64,000 nt of DNA from Camillea tinctor (Eukaryota; Ascomycota; Sordariomycetes; Xylariales; Xylariaceae), in the NCBI GenBank assembly GCA_022578605.1, contig MU394130.1, positions 1-64,000 on the forward strand, in the 5' to 3' direction. The notes below the pieces were generated by a model, which was not told the DNA's origin, did not search any database, and saw only the letters and a program-made list of their open reading frames with translations. The translations under genes were made by a program, and so were the position numbers. Shown here piece by piece: positions 21,821 to 36,200 of this stretch (the stretch's first letter is position 1; each line of letters begins with the position of its first letter).

Positions 21821-24800
21821 AATACTGGAGGAATTTAGTAGCATGAGCAGTGGGAACTGTGACAACTATCGCTCAACAGTGACAGCTGGCTATCCTAGTG
21901 TAACCTCCAGATACTTGTTCAAGAATCTCACATCTAATCTCATGTTATTACTTGATGTTGCTCAATTAGCTAATAGTATGAATACTCAACATAACTACCC
22001 GAACCCAGTGTCGTATGAAGAAACTTCCTTATTTCGCTCTAGACACCATTGAACGTAACATTACTACTGGTAACTGGCCCCTAAGGAGATATCTGTGCCG
22101 TAAAGGATGGATTATTTCCATCGAGCGAATGCTCTATGCAGTTCTGGGAAGGATACTGCATGCTGAAGCCCCAGACTATGCCTGCAACCTACTTACCTCT
22201 GGGTCAGAGTTCTATCAGATATCACCAACTACGTAACTATGACTTTCAATGCCACACAACATATCAACAGACTCCAGTCAGTAGAAGCAAGCAAGGCGGA
22301 TGCGGATACGGGGCAGGTGACCTTGCGGGGTTTCGCCAACATAGATGTGAAAGATCACCACCAACCTTCCTGCAAGTTCCTGCATGTGTCCGAGTGTGTA
22401 AACGGAAACAACAAAGATCTACAAGCTCCGTTCCGGCTTGACACTTTTGTAACCATGCTAGCCCTGCCCAGAGACTTGCTGTTAGATCTTCAATGGTTAC
22501 CTACATAGATCCGCCGTGGTTCTCTTCCGTGGAAAAGACTTATCATTCCTATGCAAGATGTGGCACACCAAACACATTGATGCATATCATAGATAGAGAC
22601 TGCCTCGTGGAGGAGTAATAGGTTTTTCTAAAATGAAAATATGGAATTCCTATTAGAAAACAGATATCGATAATTCTTATGATAGTTCTAGCCCTTTTAA
22701 TCAATATTGATATCCCCACCAAATCACATGTTATTCAGTATGTACGTTATTCAGTATGTACGTCTTAAGTTGAGGCTAGATAATGACAGTAAACCTCCAA
22801 CGGGCTGATGAATTAGTCGATTGAAACCACATATATAAATTCCCTGGGCGTGCTAGAAATCTAGATTGTTCGGAAGGTAGAGCTGTCGTCATCTCGCGAA
22901 TAGTGAAGTGCCGACCTCCAATTTGTCAGCCCTGGTAGTATAAAGGTCTCGACTTCAAGACACCGTATTTAGAGGGAAGGATCATCTTGTCAGAAGTTGG
23001 CCATACTTATTTAGCTCGAAAATGCAACCCCTTCGCCTCTTGGGATAGATAGCATGGGCAACACCATAACCGTGATGCCCTCCTCGACAAAAGGCGACGG
23101 TAGCGACGGCAAGAACTCAGACGATACCATCAGATATGATCTCAGACAAGATATTCATTGAGCCATGGTGGGCCGAGCATTCACTGAAAACATCTCAACA
23201 CCATATCATCTTTTTGTTGATGGCAGCAGGTGTGTATCTATAGCGAGTCTCGATAGGGAGGGGGGACCTGTTTGGGCAAACGAATTATAGCGCTATGCGA
23301 CTAGGACCTTCACGGCAGTTTCAATTGGTTGCAGACTTCGGATTCTACGAATGTGATCCTCTTGGAAGGGTTGCAGCTAGACGGAGGGAGCAACCAACCG
23401 CGATATGTAGAAGCCCGAGAGGGGGACCCACACTAAAGATATCTCTACAATACTACAGTAGAGTAGCTCACATGGATGTGTGGAGCAAAGGGAGCAGGGA
23501 ACGAGCTACGCTAGCAGGCCTACTTGCAGGATGGGAATCTTGCGAAATGCCCTTTTACCCTTTCACTGTGCCGTGCGGTAAAGCATCCAAAAGTCGGTTC
23601 TTTGACGATCTTGCGGTAACGGAGAGGAAAGACTATGCGGATTGTGTGTGCCGCGAGTGAGGGGGTGTGTAGTAGCATCATATACAACTAGAATAATAGA
23701 CATATGTACTTATTATTCCCGTAGGCCGACGTAGGGGCACTAATATCGGAAGGATGACAGGATGTTGCCACCAACGAACGACTCTGGTCTGATATATTGA
23801 TCTTTTTGGTATGGCCCAGCACAGTTTCGTAACCTTGGCATCCCGATTTACAACATCGATATGTTCGAAACCGCAATAAAAGAAAATGGGAAAATAAATA
23901 TGTAAATATTATATGTGTCGTACATTTAAACGACTACTTCTAAGTTGTTGTGATATGATGCAACAGCAGCCGTTGTGAGACTCTCTATTCTAGAAGAGAT
24001 CTTCACGGCTCTTTCTCTGCCTCACCCCAGAAATGCACATATATGCATGGCCAACCCTCTTCTATGTGTAAGCAACTTGGTAGCAACCATGGTTTCACAT
24101 GTTGGAGCGCGCGACTAGATAACTGTGCAGAGGGTTCTAACCAATACGATCATTCCATCTAGGCCTGGAGCATCCCCCTTAGGCCCCGGATGCAGCAAAT
24201 ATATGCGACTATGCAGCCATACGAACGACGCTTTGTCTATAGATAGCTGCTAATTTATTCCGGTCTGCAGCTGTGGCGCGTCCAATTTCGCGCATTTGCT
24301 ATCAGGCAAGTCGGTTCGTTGGGGATGCGGAACTATCGGTTTGTAGAACTCGCAGGTACATAGAGTAGAGCATCTCCTTGGATATCTATACACCACACAC
24401 ACTACTGGCCTATTCGGTATCTAAAAGGACTGATAGTTGCAGTTGTGGAAGGACACTATGTGAAACACACATGTAGTGCGAGTTCCCTATATTGAGATTC
24501 ATCTAGCTGGCAGTGTCGATCTTCCCCTTTCGCGCTATACCGGTCTATGTATCCTTTCATCAATAACTACCAGAGAGTCCTGAGTAACTGTAGGCGGCGT
24601 CAATGGCCATTGAAAGACGTCAGATTTTTCGTCTCGATGAAGGATTGGGATGCATTGCCGGTCGGAGCTTGGTCCTAATGGATAGCAATTTAGTTCGTTG
24701 GTATGTAGAGCGGTTCCTCCAGTGAGCTTTACCTGCTAGTAGATGCCACTTTGATCAAGCAGCTACTCAAGGCTATTCCTCAGCCGTGGCGTGTAGTTAT

Positions 24801-25900
24801 GAGACGAATAACCACGGAGATGAGGGGCAGTAGCAATGTAACCTATTCCCCGCTCCTTGGCCTCCGGAGATATGGACGCCCTTGGATTCGCGTCGTATAC
24901 CCCTGAGATACAGACTAACCAATGGATTTTATAGAGATCAGTGTGTTCTTATGTTCTGGCTACAGCTTTTAGTGCTAAGGTTCGCCCTCCCTTTACCCCT
25001 ATTCCATGTCCTAGGATATGCCCTCCCCCTCCCTCCTTCATTAGATCGAGGGTTCCATACTCGAGCAACGTTAATACTGTCTCGTGTATTATTCTAGATA
25101 GCTTAGCTATAGTATGGGGGTTCGGACCTTGCGGAAATATGTCATGCATACATACTGGTGTGTCATTAGCACAAAGCTGATAGGCGTGATCGAAGAATTA
25201 TGGACGTGAAGCTGTTCGACGACTAACAGTGCCTATCAACTCCATGGCGGTCTAGGGTTAAGGAAAATGAGTGTCATCGGCCTCTCTTCTGCTTTTAGAG
25301 CCGAATATAATTACCTAATGCGAGACATGCGCTACTAGACCAAGTTGTGTAGGCCAACATGATAGGTGAAGGACCGGTTGGACCAAGAGGTCGGGTTCAT
25401 ACTTCCGTCTTTGAGCAAACAAGGGAGAGTTTGGACCCGACATCCTGCACACCCTACTAGCCCTAATATGTAATGCTATCAAAGGAGATGAATAGTTGGA
25501 GAGCTAATGCCCAGCTGTTTGGCTGAATGATCGCCGAGGCAGACGCTTTTGTGCCACTATGTGTGCCCGTTCTAAATTCCATCGTCATCAAAGAACGAGG
25601 TACTATCATGATTTTAGTGGCGAACTTCACTTCATAGGTCGTGGAACCACCTGGATAAGGTTACCTAATGCCGTGTAAAACGTACCTTGCCATGAATGGA
25701 AAATGGGTGTGAGGCGAGAAAATTGACGGTTGATGATTCCCGTCTGAGAAACCTGAGCTCTCAAACAAAAATTCTTCCGTCTGACTCGGATATCCCGCTA
25801 GAGCCTCGATAGTTGACGACCTCGTGAATAAGGGTTTGGTAAAGGGGGGGCATTTAACTACCCGATAGCGTGAAAGGACGTAGAAGACTACATTGCTATC
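21821..25900. other. Gene-desert segment, no gene recognised
   Basis: Base composition returns to near average, and several short frames (for example 22239-22508 and 23295-23660) are open, but none shows a domain, signal peptide or splice structure I can defend. A perfect 16-bp tandem duplication lies at 22731-22762. Confidence 0.4.
22731..22762 (+). repeat. Perfect 16-bp tandem duplication
   Basis: The unit TTATTCAGTATGTACG occurs twice in direct succession. Confidence 0.8.
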
Positions 25901-25924
25901 ATACCTAGGGAGTACCGACGTTCA

Positions 25925-26173
25925 TTAGATGTCCGATCCCGCGTTGGCCGCGTTGGCCGCATTGGCCGCGTTGTCCACACCATCCGCGTCGGCTCCCGCC
26001 CCGGGTGTGACCGATAAATTGATGGTGGTATGAATTTCTGGCGACTCATGGGGCGAACTGTATTCGATGAAATTCAATTTCGACATGCAAGAATGTGTTG
26101 GAAACAAGTTTGGGGTACACGCCCCTGGTTTGAGCCCTACGCTGAACATGAACACAAGCAACATTTGGATCAT
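25925..26173 (-). CDS. Hypothetical small protein with hydrophobic N-terminus (weak)
   Basis: From the ATG at 26173 the frame encodes 82 residues. The N-terminus MIQMLLVFMFSVGLKPGACTP could be a signal peptide, although it lacks a basic n-region. The C-terminus is Ala/Asn/Gly-rich and comes from a GCGTTGGCC repeat. There are only two Cys in the mature part. No homologue is recognised and it lies in the gene desert, so it may be a chance frame. Confidence 0.15.
   Translation of the reverse strand: MIQMLLVFMFSVGLKPGACTPNLFPTHSCMSKLNFIEYSSPHESPEIHTTINLSVTPGAGADADGVDNAANAANAANAGSDI
25941..25974 (+). repeat. GCGTTGGCC-type 9-bp tandem repeat
   Basis: About three and a half imperfect copies of a 9-bp unit. 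Confidence 0.7.
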
Positions 26174-28784
26174 TACTAGCTGCAAGTCGTATGATCGGAT
26201 CAGAGACCCTTCGCGATCTCGACTTCATGATAGAATTCTCAGGAATGAAACCTCCGGGTACTGCGGGCTTACACCGCCAGTCTCCCTTTTTGCATAAACC
26301 TGGAGGTCATCCAGAAAGCGGCAACTTGGTTGACATAGGATCTATGATCTAAATAACGGCCTCCTAAGAGAATTGGCAACCGAAACTCAGTCGATTTCCA
26401 AGTGGTGAAAGGTCAGATGATTGAACGCGCAATATTAGACACGTATTCTAGCTCCTCTAATCATAATGAGCTGTACTTTGTAGGGTCTCGCTACATCCCC
26501 TGGCCCTGATTAGCTATAAGTCACATCATAAAAGTAGGAAGTGGGCGACTTGCAGTATCCCGCGCGTGATCAATAGTGAAGAGAGATGCGGTCAGCTTAG
26601 CCATCTCATGGTTAAAAAAGTCACCTGCCCAGTATCCTCTGCGGCCACATTGTCTTTACAGAGCCAGAAGCCATGTCTTGGGTGTGTCATCGTGGGAGGC
26701 GTCAGGGTTGACATGACACGAAGAGGCTTTAAATCTAGTCTCAACTTCAAAGATGGCCAAGATCTTGAGGCTGGTGGCGGTATTTTTTTTTTTTTTTGGC
26801 TATAATTTCTTACAGGGTAAGATACTTACCTAGTTTAGGACTACCTACTAAAACACGCCCTACAATTGGGAATAGCCTCAATGTCAGACAATAAAATTTC
26901 CATCGGCTCGGTGTCTACATGAGCAAATCGGCTTTAAGGTTGCGACATTTTTAGGAGGTCGAATTTGCGATGTGGATTTCCAAGGTCGGTTAATCGCCGT
27001 AGAAAACCCTCGACAAGCTATTCCGCCAATGGGGGCGTCAGAAAAGAGTTAATTAAAGAAAGTAGCAAAAGAAAAACAATGGAGGATACGACTACCTACT
27101 GCCCACTGTGCGATGTCACGTAAGATCTATTGATCTTAGATCCTACAAATCAAGCCACTGTCGCGATTAAAGATCTCATAAAAGACCCGGCTAATCTTAC
27201 ATTGTCATCTGCTGGCCCCGCCGTGGGAACTCTAATCCATTTGCATCTTACTGAACTAACTACGTCATAGAGGCTTTCCGGAATCAAAAGTCACGATATT
27301 GCTTTTATGTCCAATAAATTATGGGTAATGAAAATACTACTGGGAATTAGATTCGGGTCGTCAAAGATATAAAAAAATAAACATATAAATAAAGAAGATA
27401 AAGAAACCCAAAGGTTGCCTGACCCAAATTACTGGTTGCAACATTAACTAGGTACCTACTGTTTAATGGACCTGAATACACGGATCGACGGCATAGCCCC
27501 TGTCGCAGAGAAAGCAGTTACTACGTTGCAAGTAGTGTATTGTACGTAGAACGAATACCATAAGTCGTCTTGGTCTCCCTTGTATCTCTCCTCGCTCCCC
27601 ATACCTTTTAGCGCTGCAGCCCACCCTCGGAGAAAGCTTGGCTTGCTCTAGCTGAACGCGACGATCAGCCTTTCGGCCATCGATCCCGCAGCAAAACCGC
27701 CGATGGTTGGGGATGGAGCGAAACGCGCTAAACCGCATCGACAGGCTTAGATGATACTTTGCTGTAGCCCAAATAAGCCAGAAGCAAATTTCTCTTTTCT
27801 CTCTTCCTACTAGTAAGACTAATGCTCAGCAATACCGGTAGCGAGGCAACGCCATAAATCGTTGCGCAAGAAGGCGATCGGGATTATGTAGCACGTTCTG
27901 ATGGGGCAGTGACACGGCCCGGTGGTCATCTTTCGTCCTTGGCAGCAGTAGCTTAGGTAGGCATGAGCCGAGAGATGACTGCATGCAAGCAATTACACAT
28001 CTGTAACCTATTTCAGACTCCAACACCAACCTATCAAAGAATTTAGCGACCCTATCTGCGCGGCATCCTAAACCGCCGTCCATCTCCTCGGAGGTGATAC
28101 GAGCCGCGATGTCTGAGGATATTACAAAGAGCCAAGGAATAAGTCTGAGAGCCGCCGCTTAGATAAACATGGCTTAGATACCTACCTATCTACTACTTAT
28201 CTACCTAATGACCTGAATTAAGAGTCTTGTGAAGGATCTGGCCCAAGAGTATCTGGCCAGAGATAGGTTAGAATCTCCGCGGACGACGACACATCATGGT
28301 TAGATTCAGGGGGGAACACACGAGGGACGTTCCGTACCGGTGACGGCTTCTGCATACAACCTTGAGGGAAGCGCGGCACCTAATGAAAAAGGGGGGGAAA
28401 AAAGGAAGAAGTTACCAGGCTACGCGATATCCGGCCGACAACAACCTCTCCTCCTCTTTCTCAACGTCCTCAAAGCTAAATGTCTCAAGTTCCTGACAAA
28501 GCGGGCCTCGTTGCGACTCTGGATGGCGCGTTCTCGTATACTGAACATGGTCATCCCCCGAAGTCCTTTTCAGAAAGATCTACTATTAATCATGGGGCCC
28601 CATGGGCGATGTGTAGTATGTACATACCCAGCTAGTTAGTGTTAGTGTATACAAAACTGCATTTAATGAGGGGAGGAGAAGTCAAATACCTAACTAACTG
28701 GGTATACCTGAAGCTTTTCCTTGAAGACCCATTTGGTTCACGAGCGAGGAGTTAACCACGTGTAGGATAGTAGAGAGGAGGATT

Positions 28785-28820
28785 TCGTCGTCGTAGTTTG
28801 TCGTCGTCGTCGTCGTCGTC
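28785..28820 (+). repeat. (TCG)n microsatellite
   Basis: Trinucleotide repeat with one AGTTTG interruption. Confidence 0.85.
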
Positions 28821-30570
28821 AGTACACTAGTGTATAACTGCACAGGTAGTAGGAACGTAGTATTCTGTTTTCCCCTCCCCGTTTATTCCTCCGGCATGCG
28901 CAGTAGATCAAGCACACACTAATACTTATTTTATACATATAGACAAGGTTCGCACTTGAGGATCTACACTCTACCCAGCTGGTCTTTATCACCCATATGT
29001 ACGTACATATTCGAGATCACATAAAAATAGTAGTAACTTATACTAGGTAGTGTAGTTCAGTCTAAAAAAAAAAGTGACCTATTCACAGCTAGTGGCGTGA
29101 ACACATAAAAAACCACGCAAGGACCATCTGGAGAAGTCAGAATGAACTCTGATTGGCTCACGGGGCCTAGTTATTGCCCAGCTTGGAAATCCGAAAACTC
29201 CAGCTTGGCACACCCTCCCTACCAGGATAAGCTGTACCATCCTAGTTTGACTTTTAAAGGTACGTGGTATTCGTTTACAAAGGCACTGTACGGATCTTAC
29301 AGTGTGAGGATGGGTCAGGTTACATGCGATAGGGGATTGGTAGGAGGAGTAGAAACACTTTGGTACAGTAACAGAGTCTCAAGAAAAAAAAAGGTAGGTC
29401 AAGCCAGGTCAGGTCGGTGTATGTTGAGCGTATATGGTCACAGTAGAGCGCCGAGTAAATGAAACCTCCAACACACCTTAAATCTTCATGTTCACGGTAG
29501 ATAACCTACTGACCCCCCTTAGGTAGGTATGTATACGAATAAGAATGAACATGCACCATCTACGACTACATTGGTGATATTTCAACACCGCCCCCCTACC
29601 CCCTTAATATCAGCAAGCCGTCGTACCGCACCAACTATATATGTAAGAAGTGTATGTAATTCAACCATTGAAGTAATTCAGCAGGCACGGCAGTTCTTTG
29701 GGATATATTTGGTCTCCGCCCTGCCTTATCTTTTGTTTCTTATACTCTTCTCGTATTTCGAGTTATCTCTCCCTGGTAAACGCTCGGCACGGGAATTATC
29801 GGGAGGACCTGGCGGCGTAAGGAGTAAGCACTTTCTCAAGATATGTGACTAGACTAGGTAGGCCCTCTCTCTCTCAGCTATGGGAAAACATAAATAGGCA
29901 ATTGTTGGTTACTATGGGGATAGAGAGAGAATGAATATTTCTTTCCTGCGTGAGTAGAAACGGAGAACGGAGATCATGCCTTTTTGATGGGATGAATGAG
30001 ACCCTCTCTCTTTCGCTCTCTCACCCTCTCACTCTCTCACCCCTTGCTTCACCAAGCGCTACAAGATAGCGCGCGAACGCATCCTAATCATCCATGTCCC
30101 ATGCTGCAGTATGCATGCTGCAGCATCACACAGCATATTTTGATTGCCCAGAGGGTATAGATGGATGGATGGGTAGGTAAGATAGATAGATGTATGTGGT
30201 GTGTGCGACCTGCCATGAGGGTAATTTGACATATGTATATGTAATATGAGATATGCCTCCCCTCCCCCCTTTCAGAAACCCACAGGCAGATAGAAACTGC
30301 CTATAGTAACGGACCAAATTGATCCCCCCCTCGCGATCGAAGCATCTCAACCAGAAGCGCGCACACACGCACATCTAATCCACTAGTACAGTCCTCCGTC
30401 CATTCACCCATCCCATCCTTTTTACCCAGACTCCAAGTGGCCCTACTGCATATGTGCTTACTGCTTCTGCTTCAGACGGCTCGTCCCATGACAGAAGACG
30501 AACCACTCGGTGTAAGTACTCTCTCCTATTCATCCAGCTCTCCACGTACAGACCTAGCCCGACCCTCAGT

Positions 30571-30626
30571 TCCCCCAGGCCCCCCCAGGCCCCCCCAGGT
30601 TATGGCAGACAGACAGACAGACAGAC
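30571..30626 (+). repeat. Compound repeat: CCCCCCAGG units then (CAGA)n
   Basis: About three copies of a CCCCCCAGG-like unit are followed within ten bases by about five copies of CAGA. Confidence 0.75.
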
Positions 30627-31039
30627 ATATAGACGGGCCGACCACCGTAGTAATGAGTTCTTGTTTTTCCGGGGATGTCCTCGAAAAGCGCCATAAAAAG
30701 TGCTAGTAGTTACGTGCGCGGCGCGGTATGATCTCGGACTTCAGTCAAGAGATCTGAGCTCAAAATTTTGTGTGCTATTCCCTCCTGTGTGATGGTGTTC
30801 TATTGGCCATGCTCATCAGACGAAGAAGTTCTCTAATCCACTCCTGGGCCTAATTTAGTGCAGCCGTCATGATTAATCACGATGGAGTCGGGGGGCCCAG
30901 GTTTCACCACAGGAAGGCAAGAAACCTTCCAGCTGGGTTCGCTAGGAACAGGATTCTTTGCGGCCGATTACTGACTGGTCCGACCTGGCCTGAGACTGGA
31001 TTCCTAGTTGCCTAATTAGTTGGTTTTTTTTCAGCTATC

Positions 31040-31560
31040 TAGGGTCAACTCTTCCCCGTCTTAAGTGCGCTGCACATGGTCACCGCAGGCATTCTTCATC
31101 TCAGACCCAGTTACCGGAGACAACAACAACGTCATACTTTCTGTGGAATCCAAAGCTAGCTCTTTGCATCGTATCTTGAAATAATGTAGATAGCTTGTGC
31201 GCTTCATCATCATTCCGGCCCTGGTCATCAGAAGTCATTCCTAGGGTCATAGTGTAGACAAACCTTGTCCAGGCCATAGCTCAATAGGCATACCGTTACT
31301 GAGCCCTTGGCGCTTTACTGTTCAACATGTCGCTCAACCTTGTACACGTAGTCGCGCGTGCTCGAGCGCGGACACGCGATTGCTGCTGAAGATTTTCCAG
31401 CGCGAAGGCTTTAGTGCTTTGGTTTTCGTCACGACAAGGCCCGAATCAACCAGATGAGCAACAATATTGGCAATGGTGGCTCTCGGCGCGATGGCGTCTT
31501 CTCCTAGGATAGTACGTCGGGTTACTTAGGAGGTAATATTAAAGGGTGCCACGTCTGGAC
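31040..31560 (-). pseudogene. Decayed coding relic, family unknown (candidate)
   Basis: On the minus strand a stretch at about 31400-31520 reads APRATIANIVAHLVDSGLVV and a stretch at about 31110-31290 reads KLSTLFQDTMQRASFGFHRK and then YDVVVVSGNWV. Both have natural amino-acid composition and alternating hydrophobic pattern, but they are separated by stops and lie in different frames. I do not recognise the family. The first patch could be a small winged-helix or dimerisation segment; this is a guess. Confidence 0.3.
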
Positions 31561-34500
31561 AGAGAGACGCCTATGGGAATTGTTTCCTCAACATTTTAAG
31601 TGTAGCTGTGCACAAGAAGCGTAACCATGATATAAGGGGTTGGACGAAAGCAGGCTACAATTTCGGACGATCAATAGGCTTCCTGGAATTCAAGGTCGGC
31701 AGCTGCTCTGATTGGCTAGTTACGGGTCTGGTAATGAAGTTTTTTTTTCGTTTTTTTATTTATTTATCTCAGCCCTGTGGTGAAGATCAGCGTTGAGCCT
31801 CCTACTTCTCAAACAGCCAATGTCAGTTTATCGCGGTGTAGATCCAAGATGTAATTTCTTTACTGTGGTATTCGGTAGTCTCTTCAATCAAAAACCCTGT
31901 TCATGGCGCTCTACGATCATAGCTCCCCTGTGAGAAAATTTGTGCTTTTTTTTTTTCTCATTAACTGTAGATATGAGTGGTGGGGATGAACGCCGTCTCT
32001 TTGCCCCCCGTCCGGCGAGTCGTCGTGGAACAGCGTAAGCCTGCGAAGTCTGCGGCGAATGATCCCATTATGGCTCGGCGGGTTCGCCCAACACATTAAT
32101 CGAGCCAATCCTGCAATAGTCCAATGTAAAGATGATGTAATCCTTGGTGGCCACGATGCCGTCTGCAGACTTGGCCGGATATGTGGGATTATAGGAAACT
32201 CACCGCTCTTGCAGTCTTGTTCTCACCATGATGCATCTTTTGTGTTCGCGTGTTGATAATTCCAAGGATGCAGAATGCCTTTCAAGAGAAACACTTGTGT
32301 AGACTTGTAGAAAAAATATGTATCACCATTCGAGTCCGTTTTCTTGGCCCTCCGGGTTACTTCTAATGTAATGGCTGTGTGTATGTATCATCTTGTCTAA
32401 ATCCTTTTTGCCTCGAAGCCACCCGGACAGTTTGAGCCGCTCGCACGGCCGCTTACAGGGAAGCTTTGTGATAGACAGGAGCTTGGGCCAATTATAGTCA
32501 GCGGCAGAAGCGAATATAGCTCACCGTCCAGGGATGCACAGTCGTGGAATTTCTTTCCGATGCGCAGCCAAAATACAGTGCGAATGGAAGCCCCCGATCT
32601 TTTGGTGTTTTGGGGGGGTGTTGCCAGTTGCTCATCCTTTGTTTTTGTTGTGGCCCAAAGAGCATTGTGGAGCAATATAGCTTCAAGGGGGGAGGGGGGT
32701 TTAACTCTTGAGCTCCATGAAGACTCATTCCATTCCCCAAAAGATTCGAGATGCCGTCAGCGAAACATCTCCAACAGAGCCTGAACTAGGCACGCCTCGT
32801 AATTAGAGGGCATTCCCGCTGCGATTCAGTCATAATTAACTAGCTGCATTCATGTTGAATATCATACGATTGGAGGTTTTTAATTTAGTCATGGATTGAA
32901 CGAAGGGACTCCCTTTCATGCCTGCCGGTAGGCGAAGAGAACTTAATTCTCCGGACATTCCGTCTTATCAATCAATACGGACTAATACCTACACATAGAA
33001 GAGTAAATACTAGAACGTTACTAAATACGCGGCAAGAGGTGAGGGCGAGGCAAAGAGGGCAAAGATAGGGTTGCTTCCAATGCACATACAACACCGGTGA
33101 GGCCGGGAAAGGTAATTTGTAACGCTGATCATCGTACTAAAAAGTCGAACGAGTATATACACATAATTGATGAAAAGAACCGCTTAGGGCTCTTCGTGAG
33201 GTTTAGTCCGGTAGGGCCAATTCTAGTTAGGTAGGTGGGAGGGAGAGTCAGAGTGAGAGAGCGGCGACTAGCCTATTGAGTGGGATGTGTAAAGCAGGAG
33301 GATTGCCTCATCATAAGAACCAGTTGCATCAAAGCCACTTAACGACTATACGATAGACGTAAAGGAGGGCCGTTGTCGGAGTCTTATCAGAATTCGAGTA
33401 TCTATATCTTGATACCTGTCACTAGATATGCGTATTGCGTATGTTGTGATTTCGATTAGCTAAGGGACAATACCAGATATTATCCCTAGTAAGTGTAATG
33501 GCGATGCTGCACCTTACCATAATCAGAATATAGGTTGAGAAGAAGAAAAAAAGAGTATCGTGGGTGAACAGTCAGCAAAGAGTTCGAAGGTATGAGGGCC
33601 TTTATCTAGGTATTACCTACTATATAAAAGAAGGTAAGGAGGTTGTCAAGCTGTCAGTATAGATCCAATATTTGTGGAATCGTAAGGTCTGGACCTTTCG
33701 GTGTGTGTGTATGTGTGCAGATCCTTTTCCTATCTCACACCTCAAAAGGCGCCACCATTTTCCCGGAGCTTTCTCAGCAGCAACCCACGTAGCAAAGCTG
33801 ACAATATTGTCCTATAGGAATTATAAACGAGGGAAATTTCCCCTAAATTCCTTTCTTGTATCTCTGATAAATAATTATCACGTATAGCTACAGGAAGACC
33901 GAAGACACATTCCCCAGGTCTTTCCTATTGGCTCTCCTAAAAAAAGAGTTAAGATTCAACCACAACGTTGCCTTATTCTGTGGTAACTCATGCAGCACGA
34001 TTGATGTAAGACAAATTAAAGTAGACATGTCTAGAATGTGTAGGCAATGTAGTGTAGTGTAGTGTGGTGGTAAAAATATTTCTATCTTGGTGTTTTCGAA
34101 AAGTCTAGACGACGACGATGCCCCACCACCTCTAGCTCGTCTCTCGTCTCAGTGCTTGGCCAATGCTTCCATGGTGTTGAAAGTGAAGGGCTGTGGTGTG
34201 AGAGTTCGTTGACATGATTGGACAAGTGTGGGAGGTAGTAAGGTCGGCGCCGAGTAAGGTAACAGGTTAGATCCCGGTAATCAACAAGGTTGAGGTCAAA
34301 GCCAACCTAGTGCGAAGCAAGGATTGCAAGGGCCACGAAGCCAAGATATTTGCAACCGTGAAGGACCAATGAGAAGAGGCTTGCGCCTCGTCTTTCTGAT
34401 ATGGACCGTGTTTGCCGGAGATAAGTGTACCGTGTTGTTTGAGAGACGAGATGTAAATGGCAATAGAAATACTACTAGAAATAGAAATAGGAATAGGTGA

Positions 34501-36200
34501 TAGAATCGGGAGAGAGAAGCCGTTGAGTAGGGTGATAGGTACAAGGTCCCATCCATTGAAGGCATTAATACGTCGCCCAGTACTCAGATCATGTCATTCA
34601 TGGAATGAAAGGGCGATCGATCTCAGAAGGCCCCGGCACTTCGATAATCTTGGTTCGACGAGGTCCGTGTTGAGCCTACGGCAATAGTGTAGTTGTGCGA
34701 TATCTGACTCCCTACGTAGGTAGTCCAGCACAGCTAAGTAAAATATACCATCCCGTAGGAAGATGATATACCCAATCGAACCTTACCTTTCTCACGCTAC
34801 ACACTGGTATGTTATATCGGCGTGTGCGTACACGCAACCTCTCCAGAGTTCCGGGCTGAGGTTGACGAATAGCACACGGATCGGTAAAGAGGCCTTGTCC
34901 TGCTCCCCAGAAAGTGTGGGAAAGGAATATGGGGAGGCGGAGTCGCCCTCGAAGTTTCTGCCTCTCGCTTTCTTACTTTTCTCCAGATTTTACTACTACG
35001 AACTAGACATGTCATGTACGGGCGAACACACTTGCTTGCAGATAGATGATACCTACTCCGGCTTTTTTTTTTCAACCCCCAACCCCAGACAAGAAACACA
35101 CGGAGTATGAGGTCGGGCGATTTGATACGACGCGGAGGAGCCGTGATGAAGTAGGGGGAGACTAGGTAGGTCAGGTAGTCGATGAAGCGGAGAAAGACAC
35201 AACACTAAAAGATAGGGCCGTTATAACTCCTTTGACTAACAAGACTTACCTACATACATAGTGTACATACATATGGACATACATATGGACACACATACAT
35301 GTACTCTTAGTACCTTCCACCCACCCATTTCTTGTTGCTAAACCCACCTCTATGCAGTGCAGGATCCTTCTTTTGGTGATGGTGGTGGTGATACTTGATA
35401 CTACTACTCGTACTAGGCGCTACCTATGTGCCACGTCTGTGTGTGTTATCCATCTCGGCGGTGTCGGGAATATTGACGTTCTTGTTCGGCTTAGTCTGCT
35501 TGACCCGGTTTATTCATGCACGTAGCATGGTTTAAAACGCAACGGGCGCCAAGGTTGTGGTGATTCGCAGAACCGCGTTCGGTTATCTACTGCGTACGTA
35601 GCAATGGTGCTAGGTTAGGTGGTGGTAGTGAAATGCACGTACCAACTTACGACCTTATACACTGCCATGACTTTACTTTGCATACTTATATAGGTTAACC
35701 AACTTATACACATGCATTACCTGTTACATATATTACATATGTAGGTAGTGTAGTAGCGTATAATATGCTTGAATTGCGTGCAACACCTCCTATACCTGTG
35801 CTTATACCTACACCTACACCTACACCTATACCTATACCTATACCTATAACTATAACTATACTCATATCTAGTATATAACCTCCACATGTATATTAGATGT
35901 ATGAGTTTTGGGGGAGGGGAGGATGCAATACAACAGGGACATACGGCGAGTCGTGTCGGATAGGATACCGTATAGTATTTTATGTACGTATCGCTGATCG
36001 GTAAATTATAAGTGGCGTCTTTTTTTAGCTTGCGGAGAGCGAACATTTTGACAGCGACCCCGGTCTTTGGAGACCTGGAGCTTTACTTAGTACTACTAAT
36101 ACTAGTATAGAAGTAGAGCAGATCCTTTCATCGGCAGCCTCCGGCCCGCGTCTTCGGATCTCTCAAGAGAGATACGCATACAACTACACAGCCTTACAAC
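31561..36200. other. Gene-desert segment, no gene recognised
   Basis: Short open frames occur on both strands (for example 31917-32108 minus, 32397-32675 minus and 34763-35110 plus) without motifs or splice support. The 32.0-32.7 kb part has coding-like composition on the minus strand and may be another relic. A hexamer repeat lies at 35803-35860. Confidence 0.4.
35803..35860 (+). repeat. TATACC/TACACC hexamer repeat
   Basis: About nine degenerate copies of a six-base unit, shifting from TACACC to TATACC to TATAAC along the array. Confidence 0.85.

Larger units (their letters stand above)
26174..30850. other. Gene-desert segment with microsatellites
   Basis: No defensible gene. Contents include a T run at about 26783-26797, a minus-strand patch at 27826-28110 that reads coding-like (for example RVAKFFDRLVLESEIGYR) but is not identifiable, a (TCG)n repeat at 28785-28820, a CCCCCCAGG repeat near 30571-30599 and a (CAGA)n repeat near 30605-30626. 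Confidence 0.4.

Noticed and set aside
28785..30626. Regular repeats considered as a repeat-spacer array
   Set aside because: They are contiguous microsatellites without unique spacers; there is no CRISPR-like structure and the genome is eukaryotic.
34763..35110. 115-codon plus-strand frame in the gene desert
   Set aside because: No domain or signal peptide and mixed low-complexity content; chance frame more likely.
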